64,000 nucleotides of DNA, taken from contig NZ_CP049785.1 of assembly GCF_011290385.1 (NCBI RefSeq), positions 200,317-264,316 of the forward strand. Direction: 5' to 3'. The translations under genes and the position numbers were made by a program. Below are positions 57,413-64,000 of this stretch, piece after piece (the stretch's first letter is position 1; every line of letters begins with the position of its first letter). The notes under the pieces are model-generated. The model was not told where the DNA came from. It worked only from the letters and a program-made list of their open reading frames with translations, and made no database searches. The DNA comes from Blattabacterium sp. DPU (GTDB taxonomy: Bacteria > Bacteroidota > Bacteroidia > Flavobacteriales > Blattabacteriaceae).

Positions 57413-59104
57413 TTATTTCATTATTTTTTTCCATTGATCTTTTATAGATACTGTTTGATTAAAAATAGTAGTATTTTTTTTATTGATAATTTTACTATCT
57501 ACATAAAAATAACCAATTCTTTGAAATTGGAAATGATCTCCTTTTTTTACTTTTTTTAAATAAGGTTCTGCGTAACCTGTAATTTCTTCTTTTGATTTAG
57601 GATTAATATGTTTATGAAAATTTATATTTGGATTTCTTTTTAAAAAAAGAGGATTGTATAAATTAATTTTTATGGGAAAAGAATGTTTTATAGAAACCCA
57701 ATGTAAAGTACTTTTCACTCTTCTTTTTTCTTCAATTTGATTTTTTTTTCCAGATTTACTTTTGGGATCATATGTACAATGTATTTCTTTTATTTCTCCT
57801 TTATAATTTTTTATTATAGAATTGGCTTTTATGATATAAGCATTTTTAAGCCTTACCTCTTTTCCAATACAAAGACGAAAAAAATTTTTTTCATTTTTTT
57901 CCAAAAAATCATTTTTTTCTATATATAGAAATTTTGAAAAAGGAACTTTTCTTCTTCCAAAATTAGAATCTTCGGGATTATTTTCTGCTTCTACCCATTC
58001 TGTAACATTTAAATAATTATCAATAACTAATTTAATCGGTTGTAATACCACCATAACTCTAGTTGATATTTTATTCAAATGTTTTCTAATCCAAAATTCA
58101 AGAAAGGATATATCTATTACATTATTTCTTTTTGTAATTCCTATTTTATGAACAAAATTTTTTAAAGCAACAGAAGTGTATCCTTTACGACGTAATCCCG
58201 ATATTGTTAGAATACGTGGATCATCCCAATATTGAATGATTTTCTTTTCAATCAAATATTGAATTTTTCTTTTACTAGTTATAGTATGACTTAAATTTAA
58301 TCTTGAAAATTCTATTTGTTTAGGTCTGATTCTATTATTATTTTCAATAAAAATTTGATCCAAATACCAATTATATAATGGGCGTCTATTTTCAAACTCT
58401 AAAGAACATAAAGAATGAGATATTTGTTCAATATAATCACATAAACCATGTGTCCAATCATAAGTAGGATAAACACACCATTGAGATCCTGTTCTATGAT
58501 GTTTTTTTCGTAAAATTCTATACATAATTGGATCTCTCATATTCATATTTGAAGAACTCATATTAATCTTAGCCCTTAAAACACAAGACCCTTCCCCAAA
58601 AAATCCATTTTTCATTTTTTCAAAAAGAAATAAATTTTCTTCTACAGATCGATTTCTATAATCGCTATCAATTCCCCTTTCAAAAGGATTTTTTCTTTGA
58701 AACTGTATAATATCTTGAGATTGATCATCTACATAAGCTTTATTTTCTTTTATTAATTTTATAGCCCATTTATAAAGTTGAGTAAAATAATCCGATGCAT
58801 AACTTTCATAATTCCAATGGAATCCTAAAAAAAGGATATCTTTTTTTATAGAATCTATAAAATTTTTGTTTTCTCCTATAGGGTTAGTATCATCAAATCT
58901 TAAATTAATTGGACACTTATATTTTTCACTTAACTCAAAATTTAAACATATAGCCTTCACATGCCCAATATGAAGAAATCCATTCGGTTCTGGAGGAAAA
59001 CGAAATTTTATTTTCTCGATAGGAAATCCATTTTTTATATCTTCTTCTATAATTTTTTCTATAAAATGTATATGTGATTCTATTTTTAGTACGAATATAA
59101 CCAA
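57413..59104 (-). CDS. glnS: Glutamine--tRNA ligase
   Basis: Charges tRNA-Gln directly, so a GatCAB route for glutamine is not required. The 563 residues have the class I HIGH motif PPEPNGFLHIGH (45-48), the Rossmann fold with RFDDTNP, the KMSKS equivalent as TITSKRK, and the anticodon-binding beta-barrels to the C terminus. The GlnRS type (rather than GltX) is marked by FIEKIIEEDIKNG and the YPTYDWTHGLCDYIE block. The start is a TTG at 59104. It diverges from folC. Confidence 0.95.
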   Translation of the reverse strand: MVIFVLKIESHIHFIEKIIEEDIKNGFPIEKIKFRFPPEPNGFLHIGHVKAICLNFELSEKYKCPINLRFDDTNPIGENKNFIDSIKKDILFLGFHWNYESYASDYFTQLYKWAIKLIKENKAYVDDQSQDIIQFQRKNPFERGIDSDYRNRSVEENLFLFEKMKNGFFGEGSCVLRAKINMSSSNMNMRDPIMYRILRKKHHRTGSQWCVYPTYDWTHGLCDYIEQISHSLCSLEFENRRPLYNWYLDQIFIENNNRIRPKQIEFSRLNLSHTITSKRKIQYLIEKKIIQYWDDPRILTISGLRRKGYTSVALKNFVHKIGITKRNNVIDISFLEFWIRKHLNKISTRVMVVLQPIKLVIDNYLNVTEWVEAENNPEDSNFGRRKVPFSKFLYIEKNDFLEKNEKNFFRLCIGKEVRLKNAYIIKANSIIKNYKGEIKEIHCTYDPKSKSGKKNQIEEKRRVKSTLHWVSIKHSFPIKINLYNPLFLKRNPNINFHKHINPKSKEEITGYAEPYLKKVKKGDHFQFQRIGYFYVDSKIINKKNTTIFNQTVSIKDQWKKIMK

Positions 59105-59120
59105 TTTTTTGAAAAAAATA

Positions 59121-59128
59121 TATTTTTG
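59121..59128 (+). promoter_or_regulatory. Candidate -7 element for folC
   Basis: TATTTTTG matches TAnnTTTG exactly, 27 bases before the chosen folC start. A -33 TTTG at the proper spacing is missing. It would rule out the earlier in-frame TTG at 59126 as the folC start. Confidence 0.25.
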
Positions 59129-59155
59129 CTATGTTATTTTAATAATAGTTGGGTT

Positions 59156-60415
59156 TTGAATTATACAGAAACAGTTCAATGGATTTTCAATCGTCTTCCA
59201 ATTTATCAAAATACAGGATTGAAATCATATAAACCAGGTTTAAAAAGAATACAAAATTTTTGTTATCATTTAGGAAATCCTCAAAATTTTTTTAAAAGTG
59301 TACATGTAGCAGGAACGAATGGAAAAGGATCTACAGTACACATGTTATCTTCTATTTTACAAGAAGAAAAATATAATATAGGTCTATTTACTTCTCCTCA
59401 TTTAATAGATTTTAGAGAGAGAATAACCTATAATGGAATTTTTATAGAAAAAGATTTTGTTATAGATTTTATAAATGAAAATAAAAAATTTATAGAAAAA
59501 GAAAAAATTTCTTTTTTTGAAATGAATACAGCTTTAGCTTTTCAATATTTTAAATATAAAAAAGTAAATATAGCAATTATTGAAGTAGGGATGGGAGGAC
59601 GATTGGATTCCACTAATTTAATTATTCCGGAAATATCTGTAATTACAAATATCAGTATAGATCATACAGAAACTCTTGGAAATAACCAATTAAAAATAGC
59701 CTCGGAAAAAGCTGGAATTATAAAAAAAAACGTATCAGTAATAATAGGGAGAAAAATATCGAAAGAAGTTCGATTCCTTTTTCTTAAAGAAGCTTTTAAA
59801 AAAAATGCTCCAATTTATTTCTCTACAAAATCTAGAAAAGATTATCAATATAAAATACCTTTTAAAGTAAATTATCAAGATTTTAATCGAAATATAGTAT
59901 TAAAAATAATAAGGATTCTACATTATAGAAAAAATATCATAGTATCTAATCAATCAATAAAAAAAGGATTAAAAAACGTTATAAAAAATACTCCTTTTAA
60001 AGGAAGATGGCACATATTGAAACAAAAAAATCCTAGAATTATTTGTGACATAGCTCATAATGAAAATGGTATATATATGATAAATAAACAGTTAAAAAAA
60101 GAATCATATGAAAAATTACATTTAGTATTGGGTTTTGTAAAAGAAAAAAAAGTAGATCAATTATTAAAACATTTTCCTATTGAATCTTTTTATTATTTCT
60201 GTCAACCTGATATAGATAGAAAATATTCTATTCATGATTTAACAATATTAGTTTACAAAATATTTAAACAACAAGATAAAATCACTTTTTTTTCTTCTGT
60301 AAAAAAAGCTTTTTTGTATGCCAAAAGTCAAGCTAATAAAAATGATTTAATTTTAATTAGTGGGAGTACGTTTGTTGTATCTGAAATCTTAAATTTTTTT
60401 CTTACATTTGAGTAA
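59156..60415 (+). CDS. folC: Dihydrofolate/folylpolyglutamate synthase
   Basis: ATP-dependent ligase that adds glutamate to dihydropteroate or folates. P-loop VAGTNGKGSTVHM is at about residue 50, then SPHLIDFRERI, the Mg-site GGRLDSTN, and the C-terminal DIAHNENG. I chose the TTG at 59156, giving MNYTETVQWIFNRLPIYQ, which matches the family N terminus and yields 419 residues. The frame also opens at a TTG at 59126, which would sit on a -7 like element. It diverges from glnS, and tRNA-Val follows. With fau it shows a kept folate route. Confidence 0.92.
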   Translation: MNYTETVQWIFNRLPIYQNTGLKSYKPGLKRIQNFCYHLGNPQNFFKSVHVAGTNGKGSTVHMLSSILQEEKYNIGLFTSPHLIDFRERITYNGIFIEKDFVIDFINENKKFIEKEKISFFEMNTALAFQYFKYKKVNIAIIEVGMGGRLDSTNLIIPEISVITNISIDHTETLGNNQLKIASEKAGIIKKNVSVIIGRKISKEVRFLFLKEAFKKNAPIYFSTKSRKDYQYKIPFKVNYQDFNRNIVLKIIRILHYRKNIIVSNQSIKKGLKNVIKNTPFKGRWHILKQKNPRIICDIAHNENGIYMINKQLKKESYEKLHLVLGFVKEKKVDQLLKHFPIESFYYFCQPDIDRKYSIHDLTILVYKIFKQQDKITFFSSVKKAFLYAKSQANKNDLILISGSTFVVSEILNFFLTFE

Positions 60416-60439
60416 ATTTTATTTTTTCAATTAAGGAAA

Positions 60440-60515
60440 GGGCAATTAGCTCAGTTTGGTTTAGAGCATCTGTTTTACAAGCAGGGGGTCACTGGTTCAA
60501 ATCCAGTATTGCCCA
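60440..60515 (+). tRNA. tRNA-Val (anticodon TAC)
   Basis: Acceptor GGGCAAT/ATTGCCC, D stem GCTC/GAGC, anticodon stem TCTGT/GCAGG (two wobble pairs) with loop TTTACAA, T stem ACTGG/CCAGT. The last 41 bases are overlapped on the other strand by the 3' end of miaA. CCA is not encoded. Confidence 0.95.
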
Positions 60516-61413
60516 CTATTTTTAATAGAATAAAATTTAATATTTCTTCTTTTTTTTTTGGGTCAAACCATATAATTGATGGATCCTTTTTATACCAAGT
60601 CAATTGTTTTTTAACATACTTTCGGGTATTATTTTTTATTTTTTCTCCTATTTTATTCAAATCCATTTCTCCTTTATGAATAAAATCAAATATTTCTTTA
60701 TATCCTATAGTTTGTAAACTATTTAAATTTCTATAATGATAATAGAGTTTAGCTTCATCTAATAAACCTATTTTCATCATATTATCTACTCTATTATTTA
60801 TTCTATAAAAAATTTTATATTTAGGCATTATTAATCCTATTTTCAATATTATAAAGTTTCTTTTCTTTTTTTTATGAAAAAAAAAAGAAGGATTTTTTCC
60901 TGTAGATAGAACTATTTCTAAATATCGAATTAAACGTCTAGGATTACAAATATCTATTGATTCTCCTGTTTTTTTAAATTTAAAAAATTCTTTTTGTAAA
61001 AAAGAAATTCCATTTTTTTTAAAATGATAAATTAAATAATCTCTAACATTAGGATTTATTTCAGGAAATTCAGATAAGCCTTCTGTTACTGCTTTTTCAT
61101 ATAAACTAGAACCTCCTACCATAATTAATATAGAATATTTAGTAAATAATTTTGATATTTTTTTTAAAGAATCTATTTCAAACAATTTAGCATTATAAGT
61201 ATTATGAATGCTTAAATGTCCAATAAAATGATGAGGAATCTGAGATAGTTCTTCCACAGTAGGTATAGATGTTCCTATTTTTAATTCCTTATAAAATTGT
61301 CTAGAATCACAGGATAAAATTTCAGTTTTTAATTTTTCAGCTAAAAATAAGGAAAGACGTGTTTTTCCCACACAAGTAGGCCCTATGATAAAAATAAGAA
61401 ATTTTTTATTCAA
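60475..61413 (-). CDS. miaA: tRNA dimethylallyltransferase
   Basis: Transfers a dimethylallyl group to A37 of tRNAs that read codons starting with U. The 312 residues include P-loop GPTCVGKT at 11-18, [30 protein letters not shown] and RRLIRYLEI, all family marks. The last 14 or so residues (ending [13 protein letters not shown]) are read from the antisense of tRNA-Val, a sequence type that usually appears only as a false antisense translation. The original stop seems lost, so the tail is probably decorative. Its ATG lies 8 bases inside the end of aroC. Confidence 0.92.
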   Translation of the reverse strand: MNKKFLIFIIGPTCVGKTRLSLFLAEKLKTEILSCDSRQFYKELKIGTSIPTVEELSQIPHHFIGHLSIHNTYNAKLFEIDSLKKISKLFTKYSILIMVGGSSLYEKAVTEGLSEFPEINPNVRDYLIYHFKKNGISFLQKEFFKFKKTGESIDICNPRRLIRYLEIVLSTGKNPSFFFHKKKKRNFIILKIGLIMPKYKIFYRINNRVDNMMKIGLLDEAKLYYHYRNLNSLQTIGYKEIFDFIHKGEMDLNKIGEKIKNNTRKYVKKQLTWYKKDPSIIWFDPKKKEEILNFILLKIVGNTGFEPVTPCL

Positions 61414-62494
61414 TTGTAATTGAAGAAAATTTAGATAAATTATTATACATACAGTAATCTACTAAAACTAAAGCGGTCATAGATTCAACAATAGGAATAG
61501 CACGAGGTAAAACACAAGGGTCATGTCTTCCTTTTCCTTCTATAAAAACAATATTTCCATATTTATCTATGGTTTTTTGTTTTTTCATTATTGTAGCTAC
61601 AGGTTTAAACGCTATTCTAAAATAAATATCCATTCCATTTGAAATTCCTCCTTGTATTCCTCCGGATAAATTTGTTTTGGTTTTTCCATTTTTTAAAAAT
61701 AAATCATTATGTTGAGAACCAGTCAATTTAGTTCCATGAAATCCACTTCCATATTCAAATCCTTTTACAGCATTAATTGAAAGCATAGCTTTTCCTAATT
61801 CAGAATGTAATTTATCAAAAACAGGTTCTCCAATTCCTATTGGAATATTTTTAATTACACAAGTAATTATTCCTCCTATAGTATCTCCTTTATTTTTAAT
61901 TTCCTGAATCTTAGATATCATTTTTTTCGCAGTATCTGGATCAGGACATCTTATAGGATTTTTTTCTATTGATTCTCTGGAAAGATCTAATTCTTGATAA
62001 GATTTATTTAAAAATATATCTCCAACAGAAGAAACATAAGATATGATTTTAATATTTTTTATTAATTGTTTAGCAATGGCTCCAGCTACTACTCTACATA
62101 TTGTTTCTCTTGCAGAAGAACGTCCTCCTCCTCTGTAATCTCTGATTCCATATTTTTTTTCATATGTTAAATCTGAATGAGACGGGCGATAAACTTCTTG
62201 AATATGATCATAATCATCCGATTTATGATCTTTGTTATAAATAATAAAACCAATGGGAGTTCCTGTGGTTTTATTATTAAATATTCCAGATAAAAAATTT
62301 ATTTGATCAGGTTCATTTCTAGAAGTAACTATAGATGATTGTCCCGGTTTTCTTCTATTTAATTCATATTGAATTTCTTTGAAATTTAATTTTACTCCTG
62401 CTGGACATCCATCGATAACTCCACCTAATGCGATTCCATGGCTTTCTCCAAAAGTGCTAACTCTAAATAAATTTCCAAATATATTCCCTGCCAT
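61406..62494 (-). CDS. aroC: Chorismate synthase
   Basis: Last step of the shikimate pathway, making chorismate with reduced FMN. The 362 residues have the three family signatures: [18 protein letters not shown] near the start, the internal [20 protein letters not shown] and the late [21 protein letters not shown] with [15 protein letters not shown]. Complete and of normal length. It pairs with aroE at 16.6 kb in aromatic synthesis. miaA overlaps it by 8 bases, and the helicase gene lies 7 bases upstream on the same strand. Confidence 0.96.
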   Translation of the reverse strand: MAGNIFGNLFRVSTFGESHGIALGGVIDGCPAGVKLNFKEIQYELNRRKPGQSSIVTSRNEPDQINFLSGIFNNKTTGTPIGFIIYNKDHKSDDYDHIQEVYRPSHSDLTYEKKYGIRDYRGGGRSSARETICRVVAGAIAKQLIKNIKIISYVSSVGDIFLNKSYQELDLSRESIEKNPIRCPDPDTAKKMISKIQEIKNKGDTIGGIITCVIKNIPIGIGEPVFDKLHSELGKAMLSINAVKGFEYGSGFHGTKLTGSQHNDLFLKNGKTKTNLSGGIQGGISNGMDIYFRIAFKPVATIMKKQKTIDKYGNIVFIEGKGRHDPCVLPRAIPIVESMTALVLVDYCMYNNLSKFSSITIE

Positions 62495-62501
62495 AAAAAT
62501 T

Positions 62502-64000
62502 CTAGTTTTTAATTTCTATAGAAAGAGGTCTTCCCATATGGTTTATTCTACTCATTCCTATTAATATTTTATTTCTATAACGTTTTTCTACTTCAAATAA
62601 CGAAGAATTTGATAAAATTTCTATGTGACCAATATTAATACGTGAATTATTAACTGCTTGATTGATTAAATTTATCAGTCCTAATTTTGTCAAATTGTCT
62701 TTAAATCCTATGTTTAAAAAAAGTTTTGAAAAGAATTTTTTTTTATTATACAAAAAATTACAATTTTTTTTGTTGTAAGAGATTGGATTTAAATCTTGAG
62801 AATTTTTATAAAAATTTATAAAATGATTGAATTCTATCCAAGAAAAACGTTTTATTAATTCTTTTTTATCAAAAAATTCTAAATTTTTTTGTATTTCAGG
62901 AAGAAATTTATTCATTAATTTTTCATCTACAACTGTTTTTTTTACTTTTTCTATAAAATAAAAAAGTTGTTTTTCACATATTTCTTTTCCGGTAGGAACC
63001 ATAACACGATCAAAACTTTTTCCAATTCTTTTTTCAAATTCTTTCAAATTTCTAATTTCTTTTTTTTGTATAATACAAACAGAAATTCCTACATTTCCAG
63101 CTCGACCAGTACGCCCACTTCTATGAACATAGATTTCACTTTCTTTTGGAAGATTATAATTAATAACATGAGTTATATTATTAATATCTAGTCCACGAGC
63201 AGCAACATCTGTTGCTACAAGAAATTGTAAATTTCTATTTCTAAATCTGTTCATAACAGATTCACGTTGTGTTTGTGAAAGATCTCCATATAAAGCATCT
63301 GCATTATAACCATCTTTAATTAAAAATTCTGCTATTTCTTTAGTTTCTTTTTTAGTACCACAAAATATAATCCCATAAATATCAGGATTTATGTCTACAA
63401 TTCTTTTCAGAGCTAAATATTTTTTTTTAAAATTTTCTATTATATAATAAATATGTTTGACATCATCTGAACCTATATTTTTTTTTCCTGTAATAATTTC
63501 TACAGGATCTATTAAATATTTATGAGCTATTACGTTCATATATTTAGACATTGTTGCTGAAAATAAGAGACTTTGTCTATTTTTTGGTAATTTTTCTATG
63601 ATAGAATCTAATTCATCTTTAAATCCCATATTTAACATTTCATCAGCTTCATCAAGTACTAAATATTGAATTTTATCAAAACATAATTTTTTTCTTTTCA
63701 TTAAATCAATAATTCTTCCCGGAGTTCCTACTATAATATGAGTTTTACTTTTCAAAGATTGAATTTGAGAATTAATATTAGCTCCTCCATATAAAGAAAC
63801 AATTTTTATAAATGATGAAAATTTTGAAAAACGACAAAGATCTCGTGTTATTTGTATACACAATTCTCTTGTAGGACATAAAATTAAAGCTTTAGGAAAA
63901 GTAGAATCAAAATCTATTTTTTGAATAATTGGAAGTCCAAAAGCAGCCGTTTTTCCTGTTCCAGTTTGAGCTAATGCTATAATATCTTTTTTTGAAGACA
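62502..64000 (-). CDS. DEAD-box ATP-dependent RNA helicase (5' end outside window)
   Basis: The frame is open to the right edge, so the N terminus is missing. The visible part begins with Walker A region [14 protein letters not shown] and PTREL, then [14 protein letters not shown], and [10 protein letters not shown] in the second RecA domain. The C terminus [19 protein letters not shown] to [11 protein letters not shown] resembles the DbpA-type RNA-binding domain, so it is probably a DbpA/CsdA-like helicase for ribosome assembly or mRNA unwinding. The TTG at 63863 is the Leu of PTREL and not a start. Confidence 0.92.
   Translation of the reverse strand, partial: SSKKDIIALAQTGTGKTAAFGLPIIQKIDFDSTFPKALILCPTRELCIQITRDLCRFSKFSSFIKIVSLYGGANINSQIQSLKSKTHIIVGTPGRIIDLMKRKKLCFDKIQYLVLDEADEMLNMGFKDELDSIIEKLPKNRQSLLFSATMSKYMNVIAHKYLIDPVEIITGKKNIGSDDVKHIYYIIENFKKKYLALKRIVDINPDIYGIIFCGTKKETKEIAEFLIKDGYNADALYGDLSQTQRESVMNRFRNRNLQFLVATDVAARGLDINNITHVINYNLPKESEIYVHRSGRTGRAGNVGISVCIIQKKEIRNLKEFEKRIGKSFDRVMVPTGKEICEKQLFYFIEKVKKTVVDEKLMNKFLPEIQKNLEFFDKKELIKRFSWIEFNHFINFYKNSQDLNPISYNKKNCNFLYNKKKFFSKLFLNIGFKDNLTKLGLINLINQAVNNSRINIGHIEILSNSSLFEVEKRYRNKILIGMSRINHMGRPLSIEIKN

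Noticed and set aside
63863-63863. TTG as start of a short helicase
   Set aside because: The codon is the Leu of PTREL. In-frame helicase motifs (TGTGKT) continue to the window edge, so the gene is truncated by the window only.

Overview
The window is a gene-dense, very AT-rich stretch of chromosome from a host-restricted Bacteroidota (Flavobacteriales) bacterium, most probably a Blattabacterium-type insect endosymbiont. This rests on several things. The proteins are flavobacterial in type: a DUF4290 protein, a 5-TM SdhC with an SdhA/SdhB complex II, a type-2 IleS, a DksA relative without zinc cysteines, and a deoxyhypusine-synthase-like protein. Start codons lack Shine-Dalgarno sequences. 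At least one promoter has the Bacteroidota form TTTG-N19-TAnnTTTG. Genes abut or overlap, homopolymer runs are long, and no phage, insertion sequence, CRISPR array or other mobile element is visible. The keeping of murA, ddl, lspA and many repair genes argues against the smaller Sulcia-type genomes. The genus is inference; the order is well supported.

Layout. 1-7.1 kb: a truncated PASTA-domain membrane protein with a 45-bp tandem repeat, ddl (cell wall), the iron importer FeoAB, the site-2 protease RseP, 5-formyl-THF cyclo-ligase and an alpha/beta hydrolase. 7-16.3 kb: coaX, then a minus-strand run of HIT protein, greA, murA, DUF4290, a cation-efflux protein, a UvrD-type helicase and recG. 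16.3-20.5 kb: tRNA-Val, rpsU, aroE, ribD, a LuxC-like acyl-CoA reductase divergent from a ferredoxin, and ung. 20.5-24.5 kb (minus): lpd, a deoxyhypusine-synthase-like gene and rny. 24.7-35 kb (plus): cysteine desulfurase, sdhCAB, accA, dnaB, a frameshifted FtsX/LolE-type permease, glmM and rplS. 35-44.4 kb: a low-complexity lipoprotein, guaB, two tRNAs, mutS, ileS, a dksA-like gene and lspA.

44.4-57.2 kb is the classical translation/transcription block: tRNA-Thr, Tyr, Gly, Thr, then tuf, tRNA-Trp, secE, nusG, rplK, rplA, rplJ, rplL, rpoB, rpoC. A strong promoter is visible at its head and a hairpin terminator at its end. 57.2-64 kb: a possible 58-aa gene, glnS, folC, tRNA-Val, miaA, aroC and a DEAD-box RNA helicase cut by the right edge.

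Together the genes serve peptidoglycan synthesis (ddl, murA, glmM), aromatic, folate, riboflavin and CoA provisioning (aroE, aroC, fau, folC, ribD, coaX), respiration (sdhCAB, lpd), iron and sulfur handling (feoAB, cysteine desulfurase, ferredoxin), DNA maintenance (dnaB, mutS, ung, recG, uvrD) and core gene expression. I found no convincing new multi-gene system. The items most worth a second look are decay and economy phenomena (the poly(A) frameshift in a permease, genes running into a neighbour or an antisense tRNA, a mismatched tRNA-Thr), an Asn/Glu/Thr-only lipoprotein, an unidentified short ORF after rpoC, and two retained enzymes of unclear substrate (the deoxyhypusine-synthase-like protein and the LuxC-like reductase).
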